A DNA stretch of 64,000 bases, taken from an uncultured Planctomycetota bacterium. Lineage in GTDB: Bacteria > Planctomycetota > Phycisphaerae > UBA1845 > Fen-1342. The notes under the pieces are model-generated. The model had not been told where the DNA came from. It made no database searches and saw only the letters and a list, made by a program, of their open reading frames with translations. Positions 43,898 through 55,174 of the stretch are shown piece after piece (the first letter of the stretch is position 1; each line of letters starts with the position of its first letter). Where the stretch lies: NCBI GenBank assembly GCA_900696525.1, contig CAADGL010000019.1:62001-126000 (forward strand), written 5' to 3'. Both the position numbers and the translations under genes were made by a program.

Positions 43898-44506
43898 TCA
43901 GGCGCGCGCGCCCCGCATGCGACTCAGCAGGAACGTCCGCGCGTACACCCACTCGCGGTCCACCTGCCGTGGTGACAGCCCAAGGACCTCCGCCGTCTGC
44001 TCGCCCGTCAGACCGGCGTAGAAACGCAGCCGCACGACCGCCGCCGCCGCCGCATCCTCGGCCTCCAGCTCGCCGATCGCCGCATCCAGTGCCAGCGTGA
44101 CCTCGGGCTGCTCGTCGCGCGCCAGGTCGGCCACGTTCTCGATCTCCTCCAATCGCCGGCGCCCTCCGCCCCGCTTGGCCGCGCCGCGCCGCCGCGCGTG
44201 GTCGATCAGGATTCGGCGCATGGCCTCGGCGGCGGCGTGAAAGAAACGCGGGCGATCCTCCGGGCGCAGGCCCGCGGGCGCGAGTCGCAGGTACGCCTCG
44301 TGGACCAGGGCGGTGGCCGTCAGCGTGTGCCCGGCGCGCTCGCGCTGCATTTGCTGCCGCGCGATCGCCCGAAGATGGTCGTAAACCGTTTTGGCGAATG
44401 CGTCTCCGCCTGGCGTCCCGGCGGGCGGGGCGGCGGGGGCTGGTGCCTCATCAGGCGGCCCGGTGCGATCTTGCGGTGAAATGGAGCCCGACATATCCGC
44501 GTGCAT
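43898..44506 (-). CDS. ECF-like RNA polymerase sigma factor
   Basis: A 202-aa sigma-70 family ECF protein of the group common in planctomycetes and Verrucomicrobia. Region 2 begins YDHLRAIARQQMQRE with HTLTATALVHEAYLRL, the hallmark of this group, and FFHAAAEAMRRILIDHARRR. Region 4 contains VVRLRFYAGLTGEQTAEVLGLSPRQVDREW in part, an HTH. The N-terminal roughly 35 residues are Pro/Ala-rich. No anti-sigma factor is adjacent; such sigma factors often lack one. Confidence 0.88.
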   Translation of the reverse strand: MHADMSGSISPQDRTGPPDEAPAPAAPPAGTPGGDAFAKTVYDHLRAIARQQMQRERAGHTLTATALVHEAYLRLAPAGLRPEDRPRFFHAAAEAMRRILIDHARRRGAAKRGGGRRRLEEIENVADLARDEQPEVTLALDAAIGELEAEDAAAAAVVRLRFYAGLTGEQTAEVLGLSPRQVDREWVYARTFLLSRMRGARA

Positions 44507-44541
44507 TGTACCCCGGCGCGGGCGGCGACGGGGAACACGGC

Positions 44542-45468
44542 TCACAGCTCGCAGTAGTGACTCACCGCCACGAGAATGTCTGTCGAGCGCGCCATCTCCG
44601 GCCGCAACACCCAGGCCGCTCCCGGTACTTGCAGGTGGATGTACCGCAGGGCCGCCGACCCTGGCGCCGCCAGCACGCGACGCAGCAACGCGCGCACGTC
44701 GTGCAGCCTCCCTGCCGCCGGCTGGAGCACGTAGGCCTGCTGCTGGTGCACGGCCCATGACTCCGGCGTTCGGGACAGGCCCGCGGCCAGGCCGGCCTGC
44801 GACAGGAGGTTCCACGCCTCGATCATCGGGGAGCCTGCGCCAATCGGCGAGCCCGCCCCCGCGTATCGGACCGCCGGCCCGCATTCGCCGCCTCCGCGGG
44901 CCAGTGCCGCCGCCTCGCCGACCGGCAGCCGCACCCAGGCCGGCCCCCCGGGCGGCCTGGTGAGCAGGCGCGCCGGCAGGTAACGGCTGAGGTGAATCTC
45001 GCGCACGCCGCGCCGCTGCGCGAGCGTGCGCAAACGATCCCAGAGCGCGGCCCGTACGTCGGCATCGCGAGGCGGCTCCGTCTCATCCAGGAGCAGGCCG
45101 GCGGCTGGCGCTGCGGGCAAGCTCTCGAACACCGGCTCGGCCCCAGGGGCGCGCGTCTCGAAGACCGGCAGGATGCCCACGAACCTGGCCCCGCGCATCA
45201 CGGCAATGTAATACGGCTCGCCGGCGCGCATCTCGACCAGCGCCCTGCGCCAGGCCATCGAGTGGAAGATTGTGCCCTGGGTGTGGCGCAGCGCCAGGTC
45301 GTCCCAGGCGCGACATTCCGCTTCGTCAATCCGCCAAACGCTCAGCGGTCCGTCGGCCTCACCGCCATGGTGCGGCGCCCGGTCCGACCGCCCGTCGGCC
45401 GCCGCCAGGCGCGCCGCGCGGCCCGTGCGGCCGGCGCGCAGGAAGCTGGCGATTCGCGTCGTGAGCAC
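44542..45468 (-). CDS. GNAT/FemAB-like acyltransferase
   Basis: A 308-aa protein of the FemAB/CelD-like GNAT group. The N-terminal half has RHTQGTIFHSMAWRRALVE and YYIAVMRGARFVGILPVFETR, close to the SxxWxxxL and GxxxGxLPL patterns of the family. The C-terminal half has a second acyltransferase-like part (AGLSRTPESWAVHQQ). Such proteins act in peptidoglycan bridges or exopolysaccharide-linked modification. The start is GTG at 45468 with GGAG 8 nt upstream. The gene lies 36 bp before the sigma factor gene's start, on the same strand and downstream ordering, so it is upstream of it in transcription. Confidence 0.68.
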   Translation of the reverse strand: MLTTRIASFLRAGRTGRAARLAAADGRSDRAPHHGGEADGPLSVWRIDEAECRAWDDLALRHTQGTIFHSMAWRRALVEMRAGEPYYIAVMRGARFVGILPVFETRAPGAEPVFESLPAAPAAGLLLDETEPPRDADVRAALWDRLRTLAQRRGVREIHLSRYLPARLLTRPPGGPAWVRLPVGEAAALARGGGECGPAVRYAGAGSPIGAGSPMIEAWNLLSQAGLAAGLSRTPESWAVHQQQAYVLQPAAGRLHDVRALLRRVLAAPGSAALRYIHLQVPGAAWVLRPEMARSTDILVAVSHYCEL

Positions 45469-45640
45469 GGGTCTGGCTCCGCGGTGGCGTCGGCGCCCGG
45501 GCGAGGCGCCGCGCCGCCGCCCGCTGGTTTCACGGCCGAAAGTCAGCGCGCTCCGCCACGCTGGATATCGGAGCGCAGCGAACTTAGAATTCAGGCAATC
45601 GCGGTTGCCCGTCCGGGCCCGACCGAGCCGCTGGAGCACC

Positions 45641-46120
45641 ATGCGCATCGGCATCATCTCCGACACGCACGACCGGCTGCCCACGTTGCGAGCCGCGCTC
45701 GAACGCTTCGGGCAGCTCGGCGTCGACACCCTCCTGCATCCGGGCGACGTCGTTGCCCCGTTCGCGGCCCACGTGCTCGCGGGCTTCCCGGGGACTCTCC
45801 ACATCACCTACGGCAACAACGACGGCGAGCGAGGCGGCCTCAAGACGGTCCTGCCCCAGATTCGGGATGGCCCCCTTTGGGTGGAGCTCGGCGGTAAGCG
45901 GCTGCTGCTGCACCACTTCGTCGACTGGTGCACCCCGGAGGACATTGCCAGGGCCGACGTTATCGTCACCGGCCACACGCACGAGCTGCTGGTCGAGCGG
46001 CGGGCCGGGCAACTGTTCCTCAACCCTGGGGAGTGTTGCGGCTGGGTCACCGGTCGGGCGACGGTCGCCACCCTCGACCTCGAAACCCTCGACGTTGGGG
46101 TCATCGAGGTGCCCACATGA
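45641..46120 (+). CDS. YfcE/MJ0936-type metallophosphoesterase
   Basis: A 159-aa phosphodiesterase of the calcineurin-like fold. All metal motifs are visible: ISDTHD (N-terminus), HPGDVV, YGNNDGE, and VTGHTHE with NPGECCG. Length and motif set match YfcE-like phosphodiesterases, which cleave model phosphodiesters; the natural substrate is uncertain. CTGGAG lies 6 nt before the ATG. Its stop overlaps the start of the PEGA lipoprotein (ATGA), so the two are co-translated. Confidence 0.92.
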   Translation: MRIGIISDTHDRLPTLRAALERFGQLGVDTLLHPGDVVAPFAAHVLAGFPGTLHITYGNNDGERGGLKTVLPQIRDGPLWVELGGKRLLLHHFVDWCTPEDIARADVIVTGHTHELLVERRAGQLFLNPGECCGWVTGRATVATLDLETLDVGVIEVPT

Positions 46121-46557
46121 CGCGCCCGTCCGTCCGCCGTGTGTCAACCGCCACGCTCGCCCCCGCCGCGAGTCTGCTGGCGGCGCTCCTGGTGGTCAGC
46201 GGCTGCGTGGAGCGCAAACTGCGCATCCGCACCGACCCGCCCGGGGCGCTGGTCACCATCAACGACGAGCAGGTGGGCGTTACCCCGCTGGAAGTGACCT
46301 TCCTCTGGTATGGCGACTACGAGCTGGTCCTGCGAAAGAGCGGATACGAGATGCTTCGGACGCATTACCGCGCCGACGCGCCGTGGTGGCAGTATCCGCC
46401 CTTCGATCTCGTCGCCGAGACGCTCGTGCCCACCACCATCCGCGACGTGCACGACCTGCCGCTGTACACGCTCACCCCGGAGGAGGAGCCGCCGGTCGCG
46501 GAAGTGCTGCGACGGGCCACCGACCTGCGCAGCGAGGCGCTCTCGCCGCCACCGTGA
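46117..46557 (+). CDS. PEGA-domain lipoprotein
   Basis: A 146-aa lipoprotein. The signal ends with the lipobox LVVSGC near residue 29. A PEGA domain follows: LRIRTDPPGALVTINDEQVGVTPLEVTF in part, then YELVLRKSGYEMLRTHYRA; PPGALV and VGVTP are the defining turns. Common in planctomycetes at the periplasmic face. It overlaps the phosphodiesterase by 4 bp, though no shared function is evident. Confidence 0.88.
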   Translation: MTRPSVRRVSTATLAPAASLLAALLVVSGCVERKLRIRTDPPGALVTINDEQVGVTPLEVTFLWYGDYELVLRKSGYEMLRTHYRADAPWWQYPPFDLVAETLVPTTIRDVHDLPLYTLTPEEEPPVAEVLRRATDLRSEALSPPP

Positions 46558-46605
46558 TCCTGCCTCGTGGCAGCGACCGCCTGAGACGCGCGAACGGTGC
46601 AGCGG

Positions 46606-47310
46606 TCAGAGTTGTCGCTTGGCGATCTGGTCCGAGCTGCGCGGCAGGCTGTTTCGCAGCCGCGCCCCTTTTCGATACACCGCCAGCGCCCGCGGGCCGT
46701 GCTCGCCGGGCAGCGAATAGGTGCGCACACCCTCGAAGACCATGGCGCAGGCATGGGCGGCGCCGCGGGCCGCCTCGACCTCGACCTCGACCGCCTGGCA
46801 CGACTTGTAGAACAGGCCGTAGCCGTGCGGCCGCACGAAGCCGCTGGCTAGCTCCAGCACCAGCGGCAGCGCTCCGACCGCCCGCGCGGCCACCAGGTCG
46901 AACTCCTCGCGCAGGGCCTCGTCGTGGGCCAGCCGCTCCGCCCGTCCCCAGTGAAACTCCACGTTGCCCAGCCCCAGCCCCGTGCAGATCTCCCGCACGG
47001 CCGACAGCTTCTTGCGCGTCGCATCGAGCAACGCCACGCGCAGGTCGGGCCGTACACAGGCGATCGGCAGGCCCGGCAGGCCGCCGCCGCTTCCCAGGTC
47101 GAGCAGGCTGCGCGCCTGGCTCTCGTCGATCGGCGTCAGCAGCGCCAGCGCATCGCACACGTGAACGGCCCATACCTGCTCTGGCGTGCGCAGCGAGGTG
47201 AGGTTGATGTGCCGGTTGATCTCGAGCAGGCGTTCGACGAAACCGGCCAGCCGCGCGTGGGCTTCGTCGGATACCTCGAAACCAGCCTGCGCCAACTGGT
47301 CGCGCGTCAT
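46606..47310 (-). CDS. rsmG: 16S rRNA (guanine527-N7)-methyltransferase
   Basis: A 234-aa RsmG (GidB) enzyme that makes m7G527 in the 16S rRNA. Family elements: NRHINLTSLRTPEQVWAVHVCDAL, trimmed to the NLTS and H-x-x-D features, the SAM-binding LLDLGSGGGLPGLPIA, and VAARAVGALPLVLELA. The length is normal. The ATG start MTRDQLAQAG follows a ferritin-like gene by 19 bp on the same strand. No Par or MnmG genes, its frequent neighbours, are in the window. Confidence 0.94.
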   Translation of the reverse strand: MTRDQLAQAGFEVSDEAHARLAGFVERLLEINRHINLTSLRTPEQVWAVHVCDALALLTPIDESQARSLLDLGSGGGLPGLPIACVRPDLRVALLDATRKKLSAVREICTGLGLGNVEFHWGRAERLAHDEALREEFDLVAARAVGALPLVLELASGFVRPHGYGLFYKSCQAVEVEVEAARGAAHACAMVFEGVRTYSLPGEHGPRALAVYRKGARLRNSLPRSSDQIAKRQL

Positions 47311-47329
47311 ACGCTCGCCGCCGTGCTTC

Positions 47330-47776
47330 TCAATGACTGACGGGACGCGCGGTCAGGGTGTCGAGCGTCTTGAGATGTTCTTCGTGATCGCGGCGGATGC
47401 GCGTCAGCAGGTCGCGGCACGCGCCCTGGCAGCCCGCCTCCAGCGCCCGGTACTCATCGATCAGCCGGCGCTTGTCGGCGCGCAGCGCCCCGAGCATGTA
47501 GCGCATCTCCAGGTAGTGCATCCCCGCGGCGCGCGCGTTGCGCCGCACCGGGGAGGGGGTGACGCCGCGCTGGAGCAGGGCCGCCGAGAGGTCGCGCTGA
47601 TGGGACGCCTCTTCCTGGTGCATGCGCTGGAAATCGGCCAGCGCCGCCGCGTCGCGCCAGTTCAGAAACGGATGCGCGTCGCCCAGGCTCGAAAGCAGGC
47701 TTCCGCTCTCCAGGGCGATGGCCCGGTGCAAGAGGTCCACGGCGTCGTCGTCATGCGTGCGCATGCCTTTCGGCAT
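47330..47776 (-). CDS. Ferritin-like helical protein
   Basis: A 148-aa protein predicted to be a four-helix bundle. Helices with regularly spaced Glu/His are seen: LLHRAIALESGSLLSSL, FQRMHQEEASHQRDLSAALLQ, MRYMLGALRADKRRLIDEYRALEAGC in part, and RRDHEEHLKTLD. HQEE-x2-H and DHEEHL could be di-iron ligands. GGAGGA precedes the start at 47776. A perfect TATAAT (minus strand, 47800-47805) lies upstream. The precise family and function are uncertain. Confidence 0.65.
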   Translation of the reverse strand: MPKGMRTHDDDAVDLLHRAIALESGSLLSSLGDAHPFLNWRDAAALADFQRMHQEEASHQRDLSAALLQRGVTPSPVRRNARAAGMHYLEMRYMLGALRADKRRLIDEYRALEAGCQGACRDLLTRIRRDHEEHLKTLDTLTARPVSH

Positions 47777-48234
47777 CTGATCCTCCAACATCGAAAGCGA
47801 TTATACGTCCGTTCGCAAACGCGGCCCACGATGGGAGTAACGATCCTGATCCAGCGGGAACAAATACGTACGCGTCCCGGTCGCGCCGCGACACACGCCG
47901 CGCGTCGGCTCGCGCCCTCGCGCCGCCCCACGCGCGCGGCTGGTGCCGCGATATCGTGCGACCGCATCAAGGGCGCCGCCGATCGACACATGAATCATAA
48001 CACTTTTCGAATAAAGACTGTTAACGGGATCTCTGCATGGACGTCTGCGCAATCTCTCGCAGTCGTTTATGCAAATGCGTAAATTCACGCCCCAACGCGC
48101 GCGGGGCGCGTCCCGGATGGCGATGCCGGGCGTCTTCCTCCATTACGCCGCGGCACAATGTTTGCATATCCATCCCCGGCCGCTGCCAGAGACAGCGCCG
48201 CGACGCCGTCCGGCAGTCCGCCGGGAGCCTGTCG
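47777..48234. other. Divergent intergenic region with a -10 box
   Basis: A gap of 458 bp between the ferritin-like gene and the MFS gene. TATAAT on the minus strand at 47800-47805 is a likely -10 for the ferritin-like gene; its -35 is not clear. The stretch 47990-48090 is notably AT-rich for this genome (ATAACACTTTTCGAATAAAG) and probably contains the plus-strand promoter region. I see no gene, RNA or repeat. Confidence 0.45.
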
Positions 48235-49698
48235 ATGCAAACCATCGCTCTTCCCGCCGACCGGGCGCCGGCTATCGCCACCGGCCCGCTGACCCGCTGG
48301 CAAGTCCTGGCCGGCGCGCTGCTCATTCAGCTCATCCTCGGGACGCTCTACGGCTACAGCGTGTTTTGGAAGCCCCTCGAATCCCTCTGGTATCCCCCCG
48401 TTCTGACGACTGCGGAGGCCGCCGGCCTGGGCGTGACAACCGGCGCAGCGGCAGTCATCGTTCCCGATTCCGACGCCGCGCGCCAACTGCATGCCCAGCG
48501 GCAAGGCCGCCTGAAGTACGCCTTCGGTATCTGCCTGCTGAGCTTCGCCGTCTCCATGATCTTTGCCGGAAGGATGCAGGACATCTTCGGCCCCCGTCTG
48601 CCCGCGATGGTCGGCGGCGCACTGCTGGCGATCGCCTTTGTGCTGGCGGGCGCGCTGACCAGCGGCGGACTGGCCGGCAGCGAAACGGGCCGGCTGCTGT
48701 GGCTCTGGCTGACGATCGGGCTCATCGCCGGCGTGGGCATCGGCTTCGCATATGTCTCGCCGATCGCCGCGCTCGTGAAGTGGTTCCCGCGGCACAAAGG
48801 CCTCGTCGCCGGCCTGGCGGTCGCGGGCTTCGGCCTCGGCGCCTGGATCTTCAGCAACAAGATGCCGGTCGGCGCCGTCGGGTTCATCGAGCGCTTCAGC
48901 ATCGAGCGGTTCTTCTTCGTGCACGCCCTCGTGTGCCTGGCCGCCGTCTGCGGCGGCGCGGCGCTCCTGCGTAATCCACCGACAGCGGCGGCGGCGCCCG
49001 CGGCGCAGCCGGGCGCCGCGGGCGCGCCAGAGCACGAGTCAGGCTGGCGCCAGACGCTGCTGAACGCGCGTTTCTACATCGTGTGGCTGATGTTCTTCAG
49101 CGGCGCGCTGGCCGGTCTGATGGTCATCGGCATCCTGACCCCTTTCGCCGGCTGGCAACTGCTCGGGGCCGCGACCGCCTCCGGCGCTGTGCTCAGCCCC
49201 GCCGCGCAGGATGCGTTGCTGCTGAAGGGCGCCGCGGCGGTGGGGTGGCTGGCGATCTTCAACGCCCTCGGCCGCGTCTTCTGGGGCCTCGTCTCGGATC
49301 GCTTCGGGCGCTGCAACACCCTGACCGTCATGTTCGCGCTGCAGGCGCTTACCCTGCTCACGCTGGTTACGCTGCGCTCCGAGGTGTCGCTCGCCTTCGG
49401 CGCCGCCTGCGTCGGTTTCAACTTCGGCGGCAACTTCGCCCTCTTCCCGTCGATCACCGCCGACCTCTTCGGCGCCAGGCATCTCGGCGCCAACTACGGT
49501 TGGGTGTTCACCTCGTACGGCCTGGCCGGAGTCAGCGGCGTGGCCCTCGGAAACGCCGCCATGCGGGCCACCGGCAGCTACTTCGCCGCATTCGCCATTG
49601 CCGCCGCCATGTGCCTGCTCTCCGCGGGCCTGGCGCTGTGGCTGGGGCGCGTGCTGCGGCACAGGGCGGCGGCAGGTGGTCCCGGAGGGGGGACGTGA
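48235..49698 (+). CDS. MFS transporter, oxalate/formate antiporter (OFA) type
   Basis: A 487-aa inner-membrane carrier with about 12 TM helices. VKWFPRHKGLVAGLAVAGFGLGA, of which KWFPRHKGLVAGL is the key part, is the loop 4-5 signature of OFA carriers; WGLVSDRFGR is the loop 8-9 MFS motif. OFA proteins move small carboxylates. A large loop after TM1 (about residues 45-85) is unusual. The downstream porin (1-bp overlap, TGATG), lipoprotein and acetyl-CoA synthetase suggest uptake of acetate or a similar acid. GGGAG lies 9 nt upstream of the ATG. Confidence 0.88.
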   Translation: MQTIALPADRAPAIATGPLTRWQVLAGALLIQLILGTLYGYSVFWKPLESLWYPPVLTTAEAAGLGVTTGAAAVIVPDSDAARQLHAQRQGRLKYAFGICLLSFAVSMIFAGRMQDIFGPRLPAMVGGALLAIAFVLAGALTSGGLAGSETGRLLWLWLTIGLIAGVGIGFAYVSPIAALVKWFPRHKGLVAGLAVAGFGLGAWIFSNKMPVGAVGFIERFSIERFFFVHALVCLAAVCGGAALLRNPPTAAAAPAAQPGAAGAPEHESGWRQTLLNARFYIVWLMFFSGALAGLMVIGILTPFAGWQLLGAATASGAVLSPAAQDALLLKGAAAVGWLAIFNALGRVFWGLVSDRFGRCNTLTVMFALQALTLLTLVTLRSEVSLAFGAACVGFNFGGNFALFPSITADLFGARHLGANYGWVFTSYGLAGVSGVALGNAAMRATGSYFAAFAIAAAMCLLSAGLALWLGRVLRHRAAAGGPGGGT

Positions 49699-51080
49699 TG
49701 CAGCGCGTGGCCTCGGCGTATCACGATCGTTTGTGGCGCTGGTTCGCCGTCGCGCTGTTGATCCTGCTCGGGGCCGTCGCGCGCACCGCGGCACAGCCTC
49801 CGACATCCGCACCTGCCGAGCCGGCGCCCGCCGGGACTCGACCCGCTCAGCCCCCGCCCTCGCCGGCGGCCGAGGGGCCTTCGACCGCGTCGCAGCCAGC
49901 CGCAAAGGCATTGTTCGCGGCTGACTCGGTCTCCATGACCGGCGATTGGGGCGGGCTGCGGCCGGCGCTCGACGAGCGCGGCCTCCGCACGCGCCTCTAC
50001 TACAACAACACGTACCAGTGGAACGTCCGCGGCGGCCGCGACACGACCGGGCGCAACGGCGCCACCATCGACTGGTTCGTCGAGCTGGATTTCGAACGTC
50101 TCGGGCTGATCCCGGGCGGGAGGATGTGCGCCCACGCCCGGGCGCAATGGGGTGCCGGCGTCAACCCCGCCGTCGGCTCGCTCTGGCAGGTGGCGGACGA
50201 TCTCGACGGCCGGCTCGAGCTGCACCTCGATCAGCTCTGGTACGAGCAGGATCTCTTCACCAGGCGCCTGACGCTGCGGATCGGCTACCTCGATTACCAG
50301 ACCATCGTCGATCAGAACGCCTACGCCAACAGCGAGGATCGCCAGTTCCTCAACCAGGCCCTCGACAACAACCCGCTGCTGCCGCTCCAGATCGGCCTCG
50401 GCGCCGCTGCCACCGTCCGGCCGGTCGAGTGGCTTTACTTCACCGCTGCCGCGGTCGACGCCGACGGCCGCCTCACCCGCACCGGCTTCGACACCGCTTT
50501 TCACGGATCGCCGCGCTACGTGTCATTCTTCGAGGCCGGCGTGCGCCCGGCGCTGCCGAACTGGACGGGCGGCGGCACGCTGCCCGGCGCCTACCGCGTC
50601 GGCACCGTCTACGACCCGCGCAGCCGCCCCATCTTCGAAGACCCGGCGGTGCGGCCGCCCAGGCGGCCGGCGCGCGGCGACGAGTGGGGCTGGTACCTGA
50701 GCTTCGACCAGCTTGTGTGTCGCGAGAACGAGCACGACGTGCAGGGGCTGGGGCTGTTCGCGCGCTACGGCTGGCGGCGGGACGACGTGAACCGCGTACA
50801 GCACTTCTGGTCGGCGGGGGCGCAGTACCAGGGGCTGATTCCGCGCCGCGACGCTGACGTGCTGGGGTTTGCCGTGGCACAGGGTGTCCCGTCGGACCAG
50901 TTCGAGGCGTTTATCGACCCGCGGGCGCGCGGCGAAACGGTGTACGAGCTGTACTACGCGATCGAGGTGTTCCGCTGGCTGAGAATCACGCCGGATGTCC
51001 AGTACGTATCGCACCCCGGCGGATCGGACCGGCTGCGCGACGCGCTGGTGCTGGGCCTGCGGGCGCAGGTCAGTTTCTGA
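49698..51080 (+). CDS. OprB-like carbohydrate-selective porin family protein
   Basis: A 460-aa outer-membrane porin. A signal peptide (ends TAAQPP) and a Pro/Ala linker precede the barrel. The OprB start motif appears as MTGDWGGLRPALDERGLRTRLYY, cut to TGDWGGLRPAL. Alternating aromatic strands follow (LRIGYLDYQTIVDQNAYA, EWLYFTAAAVDADG), ending ALVLGLRAQVSF with a terminal Phe, as expected of outer-membrane proteins. It overlaps the MFS gene by 1 bp, so the pair probably carries one solute across both membranes. Confidence 0.87.
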   Translation: MQRVASAYHDRLWRWFAVALLILLGAVARTAAQPPTSAPAEPAPAGTRPAQPPPSPAAEGPSTASQPAAKALFAADSVSMTGDWGGLRPALDERGLRTRLYYNNTYQWNVRGGRDTTGRNGATIDWFVELDFERLGLIPGGRMCAHARAQWGAGVNPAVGSLWQVADDLDGRLELHLDQLWYEQDLFTRRLTLRIGYLDYQTIVDQNAYANSEDRQFLNQALDNNPLLPLQIGLGAAATVRPVEWLYFTAAAVDADGRLTRTGFDTAFHGSPRYVSFFEAGVRPALPNWTGGGTLPGAYRVGTVYDPRSRPIFEDPAVRPPRRPARGDEWGWYLSFDQLVCRENEHDVQGLGLFARYGWRRDDVNRVQHFWSAGAQYQGLIPRRDADVLGFAVAQGVPSDQFEAFIDPRARGETVYELYYAIEVFRWLRITPDVQYVSHPGGSDRLRDALVLGLRAQVSF

Positions 51081-51100
51081 GGCAAGCAAGGGAGCCATGC

Positions 51101-51301
51101 ATGAACGCGACACGAAGACGAATGGCGCTGCTGCTGGCCATGCTGGCGCCGCTGGTGATGGCCGGGTCGTGCACGACGGACGTGCTCAACGCCGTGCGCA
51201 CCGGCGCGCTGAGCTTTACGACGGCGACGGTCGTCACCGTGCTGAATGACATGCTGCCAGTGGCTGACTGGCTTCGCGACGGCAGCGAGGGGGGCGGCTG
51301 A
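51101..51301 (+). CDS. Small lipoprotein of unknown function
   Basis: A 66-aa protein with a signal sequence and lipobox-like VMAGSC near residue 23. The short mature part (TTDVLNAVRTGALSFTTATV) is hydrophobic and Thr-rich. GGGAG lies 9 nt upstream of the ATG. It sits 20 bp after the porin and 87 bp before acs on the same strand, so it is probably cotranscribed. I know no function; small lipoproteins beside acs/porin genes have the look of accessory envelope factors. Confidence 0.65.
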   Translation: MNATRRRMALLLAMLAPLVMAGSCTTDVLNAVRTGALSFTTATVVTVLNDMLPVADWLRDGSEGGG

Positions 51302-51388
51302 ACCGCCCGAAGGACCTTGTGCTGATCCCGCCCCGGCGGCGCCTCCAGGGGCGCCGGTCGGGCCAACCGCCAACGAGGAGACGCAATC

Positions 51389-53367
<1,979 letters not shown>

Positions 53368-53371
<4 letters not shown>

Positions 53372-54192
53372 CCCGTGCAGGAGACCGATGGCGGAGCCGC
53401 GCCGCGCTGGTCCGTGCGCCGCGCGGCTTCCGCCTTCCCCGGGTTCGCCGCCAGCCAGGCGTTGATCTCCGCGATGTATCGGCGGCGCTCAGCCGAGAAA
53501 GGCGCGGCCAGGTTGTAGTACAGGATGTACCAGATCGCGTGCGCCCCATCCTTCCAACTGATCTTCTTGCCCTCTTCGTAGGTGCGCCCGTAGTAGCTGA
53601 TTGGCGTCTCATACGTCCGGGCCCGCGTCTTCGACACCATCGCCGTGATCTCGACTTCCATCCCGAACCCGCTGCTCGTGAGCTGCATCTTCTGGATCAG
53701 CGGCGTGCGAAAGGCCTTGTAGCACGTCTCGATGTCGGTCATGTTCCGGTTGGTCAGCAGGTTCGACAGGAACGTCAGAAACTTGTTGGCCAGGTAGTGA
53801 TAGAAGTACAGCACGCGGGCCGCCCGCCGAACCAGGAACCGGCTCCCGTACACCACGTCGGCCTTGCCTTCCAGGATCGGCGCGATCACGTGCGGAATCT
53901 CCGCCGGATCGTACTCCAGGTCCGCGTCCTGAATGATCGTGATCGGGCTGCTGACCTCGCGCAGCCCGCGCCGCACGGCCGCCGTCTTGCCCGCGTTACG
54001 CGGCTGGCGTATCAGCCGGATGCGCTCCGAGGCCAGCCGCTCGACCGCGGCGGCCGTCCCATCGGTCGAGCAGTCATCCACGACAATGATCTCGCGGACC
54101 ATCGGCAGCTCGTCCACCTGTCGCAGGATGGTCGCGATCGTCGCCTCTTCGTTGAAGGCCGGGACGACCACCGCCAGCACGCGCTCGGACAT
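53368..54192 (-). CDS. GT2-family glycosyltransferase (DPM1/polyprenyl-phosphate type)
   Basis: A 274-aa GT-A enzyme of the type that puts a sugar on polyprenyl phosphate. Motifs: [46 protein letters not shown] (DxD-like), VYGSRF and [10 protein letters not shown]. No TM helices, as in DPM1-like soluble forms. The product could feed a lipid-linked-sugar transferase such as the GT39 protein at 14853. It converges on acs with 4 bp shared. Confidence 0.9.
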
Positions 54193-54349
54193 GGAATCCC
54201 CCGTCGGCCCTCAGGTCATCGACAGCCTCGCGATCGCGACGCGCGGATTGTTAAGGGACGCGGCGTCGCGTGGCAAGCAACCCGGGCCGGCGTCCTCCCC
54301 GAGGCTCGGCCGAATCACTCGGGACTCCGGCGCGAGCGCACGATTCTGC

Positions 54350-54378
54350 TTGATGTTCGTGCGCGCGCACGGTATGAT
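54350..54378 (+). promoter_or_regulatory. Promoter of the PEP-CTERM gene
   Basis: TTGATG (54350-54355), 17-bp spacer, TATGAT (54373-54378): a good sigma-70 match. The predicted leader is about 85 nt and opens with a 7-bp hairpin, GCTGTAG/CTACAGC, at about 54381-54402. A GGGAGGG lies 12-17 nt before the ATG at 54470. Confidence 0.65.
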
Positions 54379-54469
54379 ACGGCTGTAGAGCAGTAACTAC
54401 AGCTCAACCAAAGAGTTGTAGGACAACAGACAGACCGAGAAAATCGCTCTAGGGGAGGGCCTGGCCGCC

Positions 54470-55054
54470 ATGAAATCGTTCCGATGCCGGTGCATTGCCA
54501 CACTTATCGGCGCTGCGTTTGCCGCTTCCGCCGCAAACGCCGCAACCATCGCCACCTTCGCCGACCCGGCCCCGGACGGCAGCACGCCGCTCTTCGCCTA
54601 CGACGGCAGCGCTCTGACGGGTGGCTGGTCCCTCGGCGGGCTCACGCTCCTGACGCCGGGGCTGCCCCTCGTGCCCGATATCGCCAATGCCACCTTCACC
54701 ATGAGCCCTCTCACCGTCAACAGCGTCAACGGCTCGGTCGTCCTGCTCAGCGGCGGACAGATCGACTTCTTTGACGGCGTCGACCTGGTCTTCCAGATCA
54801 CCTTCGACGGCGCCAGCCTCACGACGCCGTTCGGCTTCGGCGCCAGCGAGTTCGCGGGATACAACGTCCAGTTCTCGGGCCCGAATGTCCCTGGCGATCT
54901 CAGTGCCGAGGCCTTCGCCTTTGCGTTCGCGAACCCGCAGGGCACTCCCAACGACTTCACCGTCACCGCCTCCTTCACGTCGTCGGCGATTCCCGAGCCC
55001 GCCTCCCTCGCAGCGTTGGCGCTGCTGGCGTGTGCCGGACTGCGGCGGCGCTGA
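54470..55054 (+). CDS. PEP-CTERM sorting-domain protein
   Basis: A 194-aa secreted protein. A signal peptide (ends SAANA) is followed by a beta-rich, Gly/Phe/Asp-rich domain (about residues 25-170). The C-terminus is a PEP-CTERM signal: IPEPASLAALALLACAGLRRR, consisting of the PEP motif, a hydrophobic helix and an Arg tail. Such proteins are processed by an exosortase (not in the window) and go to the cell surface or exopolymer matrix. Function of the mature domain unknown. Confidence 0.88.
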   Translation: MKSFRCRCIATLIGAAFAASAANAATIATFADPAPDGSTPLFAYDGSALTGGWSLGGLTLLTPGLPLVPDIANATFTMSPLTVNSVNGSVVLLSGGQIDFFDGVDLVFQITFDGASLTTPFGFGASEFAGYNVQFSGPNVPGDLSAEAFAFAFANPQGTPNDFTVTASFTSSAIPEPASLAALALLACAGLRRR

Positions 55055-55174
55055 TCGCACAATCGAGCTCACGATCCCCTTATCGGGCGACGTGCGGACC
55101 ACTGGCGGGGGACGCACGTCGCCCTGCCGTGCGCAGCCGGACCCTGGTTCGATCCGCGGCCGTCGGTCCCGGCC